From Butyriboletus loyo (lineage: Eukaryota > Basidiomycota > Agaricomycetes > Boletales > Boletaceae), in the NCBI GenBank assembly GCA_038093515.1, contig JBBPSI010000029.1:1-64000 (forward strand): a DNA stretch of 64,000 nucleotides, given 5' to 3'. This document shows, in pieces, positions 46,887-59,449 of the stretch. Positions within the stretch are counted from its first letter, which is position 1; each line of letters opens with the position of its first letter. The position numbers and the translations under genes were made by a program. The notes beneath the pieces were generated by a model. The model did not search any database. It saw only the letters and a program-made list of their open reading frames with translations, and was not told the DNA's origin.

Positions 46887-49800
46887 GGCGGCTATTGAGA
46901 AAGACGGTATGAGGTAACGAGGGAGCCAGGCTATGGCGGACACTTATTATATCAGGTCCGTTATGTAGCACAAGCCCAAGGTCCAGAGTTACGTGTCCAC
47001 ACAGCCATGACTGCCACGAGCCGGCTGATTCGGTCCAGACACCGCCAGCTATCTTATTCAAGAACGTTGGATTGAGGAACGTTTGAGGCGTGCTGTCACA
47101 AGTCGCGATGGATGGGTTAGAACATGAACATTGGTCGCTTTGGCTCGGCGATCACCATGGAGAAATAGGCCATCTCAAGCTGCCGACCTCGGTGTTTTTG
47201 GAGCGATCAATATCAGTCCCGGAAGGCCAGAGATCCGTGTGCGCTGGCTTTGACATGTCGCCAAGCCGACATTCATATCTATGACTGCCGGAAGTACTCT
47301 ACCACAATCTTGGATCACAGCTCTCCATTATGTCACCCTCGCACAACAAACTTCTGGTGACATTTCAGCTGGCCAGGGGCAAAATACAGTGATATGAGGT
47401 GGTTATAATAGTCCCTGGTGGTCAGGAACCGGTCGTTGCCAGGGTTCCCGGCCCACTCGCCATCGGGGGCAGATTAGTTCGCTAGGGTTATACGGTCTGC
47501 GTTTTGACGTGAATGGCACATGCGCCAAGTGACGAACGTTCGCATCCGTCCAGAGTAGTAACCTCTGAAGAGTTGGCATTGCTCAGCGCGACTACCCTAA
47601 CCCAGTGACTTCTAAAGGCTGCGCACCGTCCTCGTGTTGCTGTCGATAAGGACCAAGAGTTGATCCACGTGTTTGATGCGGAGACCGCGTTCGTTTTTTG
47701 ACATGATTTTTACGTTGAGAATGCCTGTGTGCTTGGCGCGCGTCACCTGGATTGCCACGATCCCCTACTGAGGTCCTCAGAACCGCCGTCAATTTCGGCG
47801 CTCGCTTCGTCAGTCTTGTGCATGCCGCGCAAGCGTTTGGGATCCAAGAGCGACTCGTGAGTTGGTTTGCGGGCCGTGGCGCTGATCGTCGGCGGTAGAA
47901 GACTCGGACCCGGGGAACCAGCCCCGATATGTTTCGGTACAGATTGTTGCTCTCACATTCCATCATGCATGAACACGTTGAGCATACGAGCATTTCGAGA
48001 CGCCTTTTTTAGTACAAGACGCTGATCACCTGAAATACCTCGGACACACAAGAGGATGCATCAGTCAAACGGTATCCACGTTTTTCCAGTGACAAAACCA
48101 AAACAGACGAATTGCGTCGCCGTGTCGAGAGGCATAACCATAAACCTCGTATGGACTCCGATGCTCATCGCCAACAGTTGTATGACAGGTAGAGAGATAT
48201 GCAAATGGGGTTCTCAAATATTTACACCGCATGGAAAACGTCCGTCCTCCACCGCAAACCCGGACTCAAACAGTTGGTTTGGTTGCGCAAGCTCTTGACA
48301 AGCGTGATGCGCTCACTAGGCGCTTCGGAAATACGAGCAACCCAAGATTACGGACCCTCGATGGATGTGAAGGCTGTAAAATGAACTGAACGATGCTGAG
48401 TCGTCGACCGATTCAGTGCCAATGGAAATTCGAGGCCTTGACGAACAACGAGACGTGGCCGTTCCGCAACGTCGTTTGACGGTTCTTGACGTCTACTAGC
48501 ACAGACAAGTGTTGCTGAGCGTAAGACGAGATGTAGCCCAGAAAGATTCGGTGAGTCCCTCCCAAGTACAGATATACCGCTGGATTTGCCCGCCAGCTCG
48601 TACATGCGCGTAAATGGGCTGATCGCCTTCGATCAACTCCACCAGTTTGCGATCAGCGAGTTTGATGCCAATCGGGCCTCCTCGGGCCTCGCTTCGGAGT
48701 CCGTCGACGACCTCAAGTGACGTTCAAGGTTTAGAACGTTCGACTTTCATGCGAGCACGGCCACCCTGTGCCAGACAGCACGTTCGCTGTCACCACCGCC
48801 TGCCACTCGCCTCATCACACTGTCTCAGCCTGTTCACATGTAGTCATGACAACACGAGCGCGTTGGCGTATTGCGTGCGAGCACGATCGTGCGTTCGCCA
48901 GCATCGTGTCGCGGCTCACCAGCGATGGCACGATGTTTCTTCTATCAGACCCCCCTCAAGGCCCCACCTCACAAATCCTGGGGGCCCGCGAGCTATCTCC
49001 CGCCCGACTTTAACATCATCGAGACAATTTCTTTCTGCAGAGGGTCCGAGATCATGCAGAATTCACTAAATTCGCATCCGTCGTTCAAGAGACGGCGGCA
49101 TCCCGTTGTCAATGGCATTACGAGAGAAGGAAGCTGAGTATACGAGAGTACTGCGCTGGTTGATTCTGCGAAAGATCAGTGCGCGTGTCGGTGGCGCATT
49201 TAACGAAGTGTATAGACGTGTAGACGTTGAAGGAAAGGTGCTCGTAGGCGATATCGCTGTCATCATCAAAATCTGGGGCAAGGTCTCAGAACTCGGTATG
49301 ATGCCATGGGTACAGAAGTACGTCCATAACCCCATGTAACTCAAGAAGTTGTCCACACAGTCCCCCTCCATGATTTTCTCGCTTTGCCAGTGACACTGAC
49401 AAAATCAAACCCGAACCACGAGACCAAATAAACACCAAGCAGAAAGCATCCCTCCTTGCGCGTGATCGACTTTCTAATAACGCAGGCTTGATCCACATGG
49501 TCTTTGTCGCGTGTATGTATTTTATGGAGGCTCCAGGAGGTCGCCAAGATTGCTTTGGAATGTGTCTGCGTTCGGCTACGGAGGTGTACGACGATGGAAT
49601 GGTTGCTGGTCAAGCTCAAGCCTTGGATAACCTGCTCAATCTTTGCACACAAAGGAGGCCGACAAGGCCGGATTCGCTGCCAAACGAGGGTAGTGGTTTG
49701 CAAAGTCCCGAGCCGAGCCGAGCCGAGCCGGGTCTGTATAGAGGGCTCACGGCCCGGCCTCTGAGACATCCAAATGTAGTCATGGTTTATCCCCGAATGC

Positions 49801-50284
49801 TTCCGCTGTAATGTCCGCGACGGATACTGGCGGTGCCCACATGCCCAAAACGGGCTGTTTCCCTGGGCCGGTAATGCGGCCACAGCAACTTGCCCGCGTC
49901 AGTAAAAGGTGTTACGCCAGAATGACACCAAATACAGCCCGGTATGTTTCTTGCTATCAAGTCAGGCATCGGATGCCACGTTCTGACAGGCTTTCAAGCA
50001 ACACATCGCGGAAGTGTACAGTTCAAGGAAAAGGTTGCGCAACCCTTCTTCGGTGTTATTCGTGACTTCGTGTTTGGCCGCCCCACGACTTTGGAATATC
50101 CATGTCAACACCCAGCTCATCCACAACGTCTTCCTCCCACTCTTATTGAATAGACTTGTGGCTTTGCTAACTACCACGAGAATGTTGTCTTTTCCTCTAA
50201 GGAGATCGGCGGTATTAGTAACTGTACGTCGGTCACGGCTGGATGTTATCTTGGGAGTTGGACTGACCATTGTTGGTGTTTTGT
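46887..50284. other. Gene-poor region
   Basis: About 3.4 kb. I see no gene with consistent splicing. A plus frame at 49106-49339 ending in YVHNPM and several frames around 48640-49137 look faintly coding and may be relics. A GAGCC/GCCGA tandem tract lies at 49713-49735. Confidence 0.45.
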
Positions 50285-50868
50285 GGCTGGTCGCACTATC
50301 CTCCTCCGCTCACTTGAATGCAGCGACCCTCTTCAGTTCCTGTTGATCGAGATCTCCTACCGCCCCTTGATTTCCCTCTTCCACATGGTCAAGGCGAACC
50401 CTGAACTTCCTGGTGTTCACGAGTCCGCGTGTATATATGCGATTCGATTCGATTCGAATACCGTTTCTCCCCTCGCCTTTGAGCTCCGCCGCGGACCCGC
50501 TCCTGGGAACCGTGACTTCTTGAGGATCAAGTTCAAGCACGGCACCAATGACAACTTCCAACCCTACCATGCTTTCGGCCGCAAGGCGGACATCCCTATC
50601 ACTGAGTTCATTTACCGTATTGAGGTGGGTTCATTCGTCACTACACTCACTCATTGACATGGCATCGTTCCACAGAACTACGCCAGCACCCTCAGAAGCG
50701 ATGGGTCGCTACCTCCAGCGTGGGCTACCACGACCCATACCGCAACATCGGCTCTCAGAAAGGTGCTTCGTCGTCTTCGCTGCTTGCATTGCCATCCTCT
50801 TCGTCGATATCTTTGCTCTCGCCAAGTATATCAAGCGTTCGTGTGCCGAGAAGCGGTACATCGTGAGT
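50285..50868 (+). pseudogene. Histidine acid phosphatase-like C-terminal remnant
   Basis: The translation resembles the C-terminal third of histidine (branch 2) acid phosphatases: LIEISYRPLISLFHMV, then LAFELRRGPAPGNRDFL, IKFKHGTNDNFQPYHAFG and DIPITEFIYRIENYA. After the intron at about 50624-50675 the frame breaks. WVATSSVGYHDPYRN is in one frame and a hydrophobic anchor-like segment (FVVFAACIAILFVDIFAL) with a basic tail is in another. I find no RHG-type N-terminal half upstream. Loss of the catalytic half plus frameshifts suggests a pseudogene; unusual splicing is the alternative. Confidence 0.45.
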
Positions 50869-51403
50869 GCACGTTCCGAGTGTTTTCGGGTTATTCAAAC
50901 CTTGTACGCAGGTCTGACTCTACCGCACTTCGGGCATGGACGCTCACCAGCCTGCGCAGTCATCGCTGTTGCTCTATCTGGTGCTCGGCGCCCTTCCCTC
51001 ACAAGCTCCGGCTTTGAGCCGAGCCGAGCCGAGGCCGAGTGCCCTTTGCGCGGACCGTGACGTCACCTCACGACCGAGCATTCCGATGTTTGCGTAACTT
51101 TCTTTCTTTTGTTGAGCGTGTATTAGCGTAGATGGCCAAATAGGGATCACGGCCAGATCACCCAATTCATACTCAGCTAGAGGTAAATAGAACCAAACTA
51201 TACACCCAAAATCTCACATCATATCGTCCCTCATCGTCGCCGACAGCGTCAACGCCTCTAGATCAAGACTACCCCCAAAGTACGTATCATCCTCATGCGT
51301 ACATAGAATTCGCATCATCCATCCAATACGAAATCTTCAACGCTCCAAATTTTCGTGCGGGAGTGGTTGGATGTGCATGCTGACGGTCCGATATGTGATA
51401 TAG
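50869..51403. other. Upstream region of the eL20 gene
   Basis: Contains a second GAGCC tandem tract (51017-51037) and, just after it, the perfect palindrome GTGACGTCAC at 51057-51066. No gene is supported. Confidence 0.45.
51057..51066. promoter_or_regulatory. CRE-like palindrome upstream of eL20
   Basis: GTGACGTCAC includes the TGACGTCA core bound by CREB/ATF-type bZIP factors. It lies 338 bp upstream of the eL20 start codon. Function is inferred from the motif only. Confidence 0.3.
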
Positions 51404-52196
51404 ATGGGTCTTCAAGAATTCCAAGTCGTCGGGCGCCACCTCCCCACCGAATCAGACCCCACGCCTAAAATCTACCGCATGCGCATCTTTGCCCCCAACG
51501 ACGTCGTCGCAAAGTCACGATTCTGGTATTTCCTCAGGTATATGCATATGCACATGTTTATACTTTATGTTCAACCTCCATCCACGCTTCATAGACAATT
51601 AAAAAAGGTGAAGAAAGCGAGCGGTGAAATCATTGGTGTCAACGTTGTGTGTATTGCATCCCTTGCAGCCGTTCAAGTGGCAGACGGAATGGGATCGCTG
51701 ACGGGTCTTTTGAACCCTCGCCACGCCTTTTTGGCGGCGCGCGCGCGTTTTCTCCCCTTTTTATATATATTTACTTTCTAGATCCACGAAAAGAAACCGT
51801 TGAAGGTGAAGAACTTTGGCGTTTGGTTGCGTTACGATTCCCGTTCGGGCACGCACAACATGTACAAGGAGTTCCGCGAGCTTTCGCGTGCGGATGCCGT
51901 CAGGGCGCTGTACCAAGATATGGCTGCTAGACATCGTGCTCGTTTCCGGTCGATTCACGTGCGTTTTTTTGGTTTCCTTTGACCTTGGCCGTCGACGTGA
52001 CGTGCACCATGGAACCCGTGGGCTGAGATTATTGGGCGATGAACAGATTCTTCGCGTCGTCGAGATTGAAAAGGCGGGCGACATCCGTCGCCCCCATATC
52101 AGGCAGCTCCTCGTTCCCGGCCTCAAGTTCCCTCTCCCACACCGCGTCGGGAAGGCAAAGTCGACCTTTGTCGCGCGCCGCCCCAGCACGTTCTGA
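51404..52196 (+). CDS. RPL20: 60S ribosomal protein eL20 (L20/L18a)
   Basis: A component of the large cytosolic ribosomal subunit. Four exons (51404-51537, 51595-51646, 51782-51958, 52047-52196) sum to 513 nt, giving 170 residues, the expected length. Family hallmarks are visible: [79 protein letters not shown] and LKFPLPHR near the C-terminus (ending RRPSTF). The third exon is preceded by a longer intron of 135 nt with a T-rich end. The start codon gives MGLQEFQVV, which aligns with the usual N-terminus. Confidence 0.95.
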
Positions 52197-52631
52197 TGGC
52201 AAAGTGGTCACTTGTTCAGTACCCCGCAAGCCAACGCGTATTTTTTTTCTTTGCTACGGATATGTAGTCCCATGTACACGTTCTCATCGTCAGACGCCAT
52301 GTCTATGCAACAATTCACACATGCAAGTCATCCAGACTTTTGTCCTACACATGAGGAATGCGTACCAGAATCCCCCTGTAAACATTCACATTCGCAATTT
52401 CCCCTCCCAAAAAAAAAAAACTAAAAATCATCCTCTGCCAAGAGCAGCGGCGTTGTACATAATGAAAACCATCATAGATTATACAACTTCAGACACCTTG
52501 ATAAATTTGATCAAAAAAAAAAGCATAGAGACCGATTCAGAACAAAAGATACGTTCGAAACGCATAGGGTCCGAGCCCGACACCGTCTCCGAGTACCAGA
52601 CCCGCTTGCACCCTTTTCGAAAAACGTGTTG
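52197..52631. other. Intergenic between convergent eL20 and RBR ligase genes
   Basis: About 435 bp of A-rich 3' DNA with A runs at 52409-52419 and 52513-52522. No gene. Confidence 0.5.
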
Positions 52632-54749
52632 TTACAGACGATTGCGCCTGCACTGATTACACGCCAACATTTCACAACCCTGGCAACGCTATACACATCA
52701 CCAGACACCAGACACCAGAAACGAGAGCGAGCGATGAGCCTCCAAACACCGACGTTCAAGCCCAGAAGACGGGCGACAGCGACTCACGAAGAGATACAAC
52801 GGCAGATGGTGCCCACAACTCTGACAGCGTCCACCGCCTTGTCGGTAGCGCCACCGCCCATGGTCGCAGTCGTGGTCTTCCCTGAGCCTGTCCATCATCT
52901 CGCGGACCATACGTTGTCGCATGACGTCGACGTCGTGTGCGGACTTGGGCCGATGCGTTTGTCGAGAGGACGACGCCGACGCCGATGCGGATGCGGGGGT
53001 GACCGTGGACGTGACCGGTCTCGCGGGCGCAGTCGAACCCGAGGCAGTGTTTGTTGTTCGTGCAGGTTGGCGGCCAAACTCTCCCTGTGTCCGCGGTGTA
53101 CGTCCAGTCGCGCTCGAGGACGTCGATGCGCCGACCGCCGTTGGTGTGCGTGCAGGGGTAGGCTGGGGACGTGTGGGTTGTACAGTCGGCAGGCGCACAG
53201 GAGGCGGAGGCGGCGGTGGTGCTGGTGCTGGTGGTGCTGGCACAGGTACAGCTCTTGCACCCGGTATGGCCACGCCCGCGCGGTTCCCCAGCGCGTTCTG
53301 GACTGCTGCACGATGATTACGCGCCGGAACAGGGGGGGCGGGAGCGGGTAGAAGGACGGGACGCGGCAGCGGTGCAGGCATGTGGCGTCGTACACCTAGA
53401 TCCCCAAGTTGAGCATCCACCCTCTCCTCGGCGACCGCCAACAACCGCCGTTCGTCCCACTGCGGACACTGACACGTCTTCCACCGCGCGCGACAGAGGT
53501 AACAGAATTCGGTTCGGCACCGGCAAGTCATGTGGAAACAGCCTAGGTGGAGCTCGATCATTTGGGAACAGCCTGGGCAGCGGGCCCAGCCAGAGGCGCG
53601 GCTGAGCGCGAGGACTTCGGCGGCGTCTGCATCGGGACGACAGACGTGTGTCCAATCGCCATTGTAGTGCTCGCGACACTTGCCACACGTCCGCCTTCTA
53701 CATTCCGGTGCAGGGCATGTATACACTTTACTGGCGAAAACGCCTTCTGAGAGGGACCCCAAGAACCGGCTGCATGAAGGAGATGAACAGTACACGCGTT
53801 TGAGGGTGCCAAACTCGACTTGTTTTTGACAGAAGGTCGCGATGAGGGCCTGTGAGAGGTGTGGTTGAACCTGAGCAAAGGGAATGTTCTGCCTGCAGCA
53901 ACGAGGGGGATAGAGCGTTTCGTCTCTGGTTGCAGACTGGACTAGATCTGTGATGCAGCCAATGTCGTAGTAGTGACCACAGGGCGCGCGAATTTCCGCG
54001 CCAAAGATCGGATCTTGGCAGATAACACAGTTATGGCCAGTTGGACTGTCAACAGCGACATCCTTTAGCAAGAAAAGTAGACGCAGGGAAGACTCGAGGT
54101 GGACGCACCGATTGACCACCGGCGTTTTGGGGGCAGCAGTTGCAGTATTTGTCGAGCCAGGGTCAGACGCTGGGTTTGAGCCAAACACCCAATCTACCAC
54201 GGAAGAGAGCCATCCTCCCCACGTCTGAGATGCCACGGCATGATTTCTGTATGATAGAAATGGTCAATCATTGTCCGAGCGCAAAGCATGCTGTCCCTAC
54301 CCGGCAGCCTGCCTTCTAAGTTGTTGGTTACCATTTTGCTGGGGTGCCGTCCTTCTTGAGAAATCTCCCTAAATTGATGTTGGATGGAGGCGCGGCAAAG
54401 CCACTCACCTATTATCATTTGGCCGAGGAACTGCAGCTGGCGTCTGCACCGCCCTGCGCTCGGCACCGACGTCCTCTCCACCGGCAATTCGTTGCGCCAA
54501 CGCCCTATCTTCGTTAGCAACAGCCAGCGTACGAACTTGTTGCAGTAAATCATTCATAGCAATGTCATGATCTGACAACGGAGCCCCAGCGCGTGCCATG
54601 CGCGTGAAAACCGTCTGTATTTCTTCTATTTCGTCGAGACCGAGTTGGTTCAAGAGTCCCATCAAGTCCTCTTCATAAGTACTTTCAACTCTCCCCCTTG
54701 ATGCAAGGCGCCCAGAGGGCGGTGCTCGGGAGGGGCCAGCGATGTTCAT
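52632..54749 (-). CDS. RBR-type (RING-IBR-RING) E3 ubiquitin ligase
   Basis: Transfers ubiquitin through a catalytic cysteine. The exon up to 54409 encodes a helical acidic N-terminus (MNIAGPSRAPP, EEDLMGLLNQLGLDEIEE). After a roughly 160-nt intron comes RING1 (CVICQDPIFGAEIRAPCGHYY), the IBR (CPAPECRRRTCGKCREHY) and RING2 (CPGCSQMIEL, LGCFHMTCRCRTEFCYLC), whose Cys in LGCFH matches the RBR catalytic position. A Pro/Ala/Thr-rich linker of about 170 residues follows, then a tail CDHGRWRY, CQSCGHHLPLYLF. A 108-nt intron (52680-52787) joins this to a last exon giving GCEMLACNQCRRNRL and TAA at 52632, completing a zinc-ribbon-like tail. Ignoring that intron would give a false end at 52698. Confidence 0.88.
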
Positions 54750-55233
54750 GGGAGAGGGAGAAAGAACTCGAGATAAGCGCCGCGGTGAGGTTCCCCTTTT
54801 TATATGGCCGTAACTACCCGCACCACGTGGGGTTCTACAGCAGATCAACGCAATCCTGATAGGGCCCTTCGTTGTAGAAACTCTCGCATAGCGAGGAAAG
54901 GCCTGTCTTCGAGTGGCAGTACCGCGGGGCTGTGGCAAGCTTCGATTCCCTCGAGGTTGGACTGAAGGTATTTACTAGACCCTCCGCGGTATTGACCATG
55001 CTAATTCAGAGGATTTAGTACACTTCCATGAAGCCTTGGTCGGTTTCACACTAGAAAGCGACATACAAAGCTCTTTCCAATCGATTTTGTCAAGGAAAAC
55101 ATTGTGGCAGTGTCGAGGCAGTGCTCTCAAAGTCCCATGTGGTCCATGCCCTAACGCCGCAGCCAAGAGAGAGAGATGACCATCACACAGAGCTCTTGTT
55201 CGTTCCACCACCTCGGATACGACTCATTGTACC
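54750..55233. other. Divergent promoter region, RBR ligase and DUF7330 gene
   Basis: 484 bp between divergent start codons; no further gene or repeat seen. Confidence 0.5.
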
Positions 55234-56139
55234 ATGACTGTCCTGCCAGACCAACCCTCCAAGTGGCCATTGGGCTCAAAGGACAAATCGGATGGAGTAA
55301 ATCCAGAGGAGGTAGCCCTTGCCACGATCTACTTTCGAAACATGCATCCACTGAACATGTTTCTGTGACAGCCTCCCCCGTCGTATTCCTCTAAGACAGA
55401 CTCGATAGACTCAGAGGTCAGCGGGAGCGTCCCCTCCTCGAGCTCTCGCCCCTTCAAGACCAAACCGACCAACTTTCTCGCGCTTTCCAACGAAAACAGT
55501 ATCGAAGGCGAATTCGTCATCGATCCCTCATTACGCATTCCGTCTTCCTTGTTACCTCCCTTGGGCAATGATGAAACGGAAGAAGATCGGAAAAATCTGT
55601 CTCTGAGGTCTAAATACCGTTCTGTGCATGCCAAGATATGGCTGCTGGGTTCCTCGAGAGATGGCATGATCGACGCACACAAACCTCGGCGTACGACCAT
55701 CGAGCTCGTCTCTGAATACGGGTTTATTCATACCCAAGTGGTGTGTCCTATTTTACTTACATTTCGATCCCTGATGTATGGTCATCCGTGCTAGCAAACC
55801 CTTGACGGTCCGGTACCGTTCTCACTGACAGCAAGCGCCAGCAGCGAAATCCGGCTGGCTATACCGCGTTCCTTCCAGGGTCTGTTATCTATGTCCGCAC
55901 GCTGCGGGAGTATCTCTGTCAGCGACCCAATCATCGAGAAGGCGACCCAGCTGAGCCAACTGGGCGCCACACAGCGGTACTTTATCGGCGATTTCGACTT
56001 TCTGGGGGAAGACGAATGGCGAGGCGATCAAGTGGAGATCGACTCGGTGCACGGGTCCGTTTGTGTCAAGTATGTCGATGAGGTAACGGAAGCGCAGGGC
56101 AAGAATCCGGGTTTGTTGGGCTGGTTGTTCAGAAAGTGA
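55234..56139 (+). CDS. DUF7330-like protein
   Basis: Three exons (55234-55296, 55372-55737, 55795-56139) sum to 774 nt, giving 257 residues. A Pro/Ser-rich start (MTVLPDQPSKWP, then PPPSYSSKTDS) is followed by a beta-strand-rich region: RKNLSLRSKYRSVHAKIWLLG, TTIELVSEYGFIH, FSLTASASSEIRLAIPRSF and a final block ending NPGLLGWLFRK. This layout, strands of short repeats with a conserved IPRSFQG-type motif, matches proteins common in Agaricomycetes that carry domain DUF7330. Their function is unknown. The DUF assignment is from memory of the motif style. Confidence 0.78.
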
Positions 56140-58399
56140 TATTGTTTGAATTACTGTAGTGTCTAGGGTCACGTCGAACATGGTTGTATTGATTTCGTGA
56201 TCGTGGAGCTCCTCGCGTCGAACGTACCTAATAGCGACCAGTTTCGAGGAGGAATGTATGCGGTGCAGCGTCCTCGTGTCAGTGCACGACCATCTGACCC
56301 TTGTGTGCATGCCGAACGGGGTTAGCGATTTCATACGGGGTTTCTGATTTCGACGATGGCAAAACGTTACTTTCACTGTCATCCGTGTTCCGCTTTGTTT
56401 GATAGCACGATTGGTACAAGAATCGGGTAGATAAGTCGGATTAGGAATAGCGTCGTCCAGGACACAGTCGACTCCCACAAGTCTGCGTCATGATGGATCA
56501 TCCGTTCTGTTTGCCGAACCAAATTTGATGTATTTTCGTGATCGTTTGAGCAGAAACCCGCCATATAAGACACGGGTATGGTGATATCCTGGTCATCGCC
56601 ATTCTGTTCCCATACCGCCTCTGCCTCTGCCTCTGCCCCTGCCTCTGCCCCGAGCTTTGCGTTTCAGCCTCGAACCTGGTCACGACACTTTGTTCGGCCT
56701 TTTCGAGGGTGCTGAGCAATGACATAATGATGGGAGTCGAGGTTGTTGCCTTCCTAGGTTGTCAAGAAGTAACAGCTGTGCAACACGCTTGCGTGATTTA
56801 GCGTTCTCCTCGTGCTTTTCATGCGCAGTATGTGTTATGAGCTGCGGAAAATGACTATGGCATAGCCCATATGGGAGAGTATGTGTTATGGGTATGATAC
56901 CAACCTGGGAAATCAAAAACGGGATGTGTTATGAGGGTCCTGGTTGAGGGACCGTTAACTTGTCCGGTACTGGCGGTTTTGGTTTATGGGGAAAAAATAA
57001 ATTATTAAAAATAGATTCGTAGGGAGCCAGAGGCCAAAGGCCTTCCGTCTCGGAGTTGGATGTCTCGGTCCGCGCGGCCCGTGCTAGGTTAGGATTCTCA
57101 CCCGGCGTACAGCCAAGTATAGACCAACTACCCCGGCACTATTGCTATTAGTCTGGCGACCAGCTGTTTTAGGACGCTTGGGACTTGTTACTGCCACGTC
57201 GTGACGTCCCGGAGGAAGATTCGGAGGCCGCCCACAGCCCAGACTAAGTATATCGCGGCTTGCAGAACCGGCGTTGCAAGAAGGACCAGTCGCAAAACGC
57301 GAATTTCACCACGGCGTGATTGCATACATGTGTACTTGCCAACGTGATGTGATGCTTTGCAAAAGATGTGCTATAAACGAGCTTGCTCTTTTATTTTATT
57401 TTATTGGAATTTTTATGTGGGTGTTTATGTGGGTTTTTATTGGGAAGAAAACGATGTGGTAGATCAAACGAGCGTCAGCGGCAAATGTACAGAAAGATCC
57501 TGGAGCACGGCTAGTGCAGCTATTGTGAAGCCGCTAGATTCCCCCGCGGGGTTGAGAGTGAGAGTTGTGACGTCGAACGAGGGGAGAGTAAAAATATGCT
57601 TATGAAGGAGGAGCGTGACTGCAATACCGTATCTACGGTGATGAGCACCCTGTCCACATGATCTAGTCTCTACCTCGGCATCCAAGTATATGTGCATCGT
57701 TGTTCAACGGGGATCCAAAACTGGTATGTGTGCGACAAAAGCTTTGCCGACACCGGATCCAGGCAGTGAGATCTTGAGACACTGCCGCTGCACCAATCTC
57801 ACGGTGGAGCACGTCAAAAAAAAAAGAACAACTAGCCAAGAGATTTCTGCATCCATGTGTACCGCCCCAGAAAAAGATAAGCCGTTGAAGTACTATGCCT
57901 GATTTATTGAAAAGCGTTGTAGAGTAGTCACTGGTTCCGTGATAGTAAACTTGAAGCTAAACCCCAAATTGAGCGAGACCCAGATAAAAACGGTCTAGCC
58001 AAAGTATTCGGATCTATTCGTGACATAACTTTAATTGCACCCTTTCGTCGGTAGCTGATCAAGCCACCAAATGACCATCTAATCGGTCGTCTATGAACCC
58101 AAAGAAAACACGTCTAATACGGAGGGAAAAAAGGATGTGTAAGGTATCTGCGATAATATGGATGGGGTAGTCTATGTTCCACAAGTACGACACTGCATTA
58201 AGTCGTCGGTCGTCTTTCTTCTACGTTTGCGTCAATCTTGTGCCCGTTTCTCGAAATGGACTATGTGATAGTCTTGCATACAAGCCGTCCCGTCCCTTCT
58301 TCCTTCTCTTTCGTCTAAAACATAACCACACGCACTAGTAGCGCACACCAGCGGCGAGGATAGCAAGCGTGATGGATGTGCCATATAACCATCGCTTCA
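56140..58399. other. Intergenic with simple repeats
   Basis: About 2.26 kb. It holds a GCCTCT tandem tract at 56617-56650, three spaced copies of a TGTGTTATG motif (56834, 56882, 56928) and an AT-rich patch at 56985-57020. At 57091-57110 the DNA resembles the D-arm end of a tRNA (GGTTAGGATTCTC) but no cloverleaf follows. No gene is supported. Confidence 0.5.
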
Positions 58400-59449
58400 T
58401 CATGACTTGACTTTCTTGGCGGGAATGAAGATCCACCAGACCGTCAGCAAGAGACGGATACCTGTGGCGATACCGAGCGTGGCTGCGTCCCCGAGCTTGT
58501 CCACCAACGCACTGCCCGCAAAACCGCCCAAGAAGAGGAACAAGATGGCCATGGCCTTGTGATCGCGCGAGGCAACGAGACGACGGAAGTTGAACAGTTG
58601 AGGTTCGGTCATGAGCTCGCACCAGGTCGTGGTGAGGACGACTGGTACAAAGAAACATGATGGAGTCAGTTGTGAAGCGGTATGGATCAACGTAGATCAC
58701 ATACCGGTCGTCGTGAATTGGCTATTAAGACGTTTGCACATAATACCTTGGAGACCCATGCTGGCGCTGATGAACCCGAGAGCAACAAACGAGAGTGCGT
58801 TTGTCCAAGCTGGGTCGCCACGCATACCTGCTATGCTGCCTTCGTTGCTCTTCCAGATAACGATTGCAGCACTCATAGTGAAGAGGGTTTGGATGAATGT
58901 GCCAAGCATCATCCAAAAGCGGGTCTTGCACCCAATCTTATCCCCAATGCGACCAACGAACGAGCCGAGGAGGAAGGTGATAAGGGAGCACAGCGCTTGC
59001 TGGTCGGCAATGTGGAAGGACATGTCATTTGTGCCGTTGAAGAGCCGTGTGAAGGCGATGGAAAGCTACGGAAGAGCTCAACGGGCTAGACGAGAAACAC
59101 CGACGACGGACGTACTTGTACAGAGTTGCCTGTCTGGAAGGCACACCAAACAAACAGTGCTAAGAAGCTCACTGCATCACTGAGTCGGTGCTACGTGAGC
59201 AAACGGCAATATCGGAGAAAATCGGACGACGTACATGAAGCCGGTCATAAAGCAATAGGCTGTCAACGGCGCGGAGGCTTGCGCTTCGTCAATGTTTTCC
59301 ATCATAAAAGTCCTGATGCTTCTCATCCTCATTGAACCGTTAGACTCGATATCGCGACCCTCGTTAGAAGGGTGGTCTTGAGGTGCAGTCGGACCGGGCG
59401 GCGGTGATTCCTTTCTATCGGAGGTGGCAAAACTGTTTGCGACTGACAT
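58400..59449 (-). CDS. YoaK/DUF1275 family membrane protein
   Basis: An integral membrane protein of a widespread family with unknown function. A polar N-terminus of about 60 residues (MSVANSFATSDRKESPPPG) precedes the membrane domain: AYCFMTGFMDAVSF, CAFQTGNSVQ (the TGN motif of the family), FLLGSFVGRIGDKIG, QTLFTMSAAIVIW, LSFVALGFISASMGLQG, then ILFLFLGGFAGSALVD and a last helix ending PAKKVKS. Introns are inferred at several points; the total is roughly 270-300 residues. The stop TGA is at 58400-58402. The start at 59449 is the first Met of the open exon. No operon-like context. Confidence 0.85.

Noticed and set aside
57080..57125. tRNA gene
   Set aside because: A GGTTAGGATTCTC piece resembles a tRNA D-arm region but no acceptor stem, anticodon arm or T-loop can be assembled.
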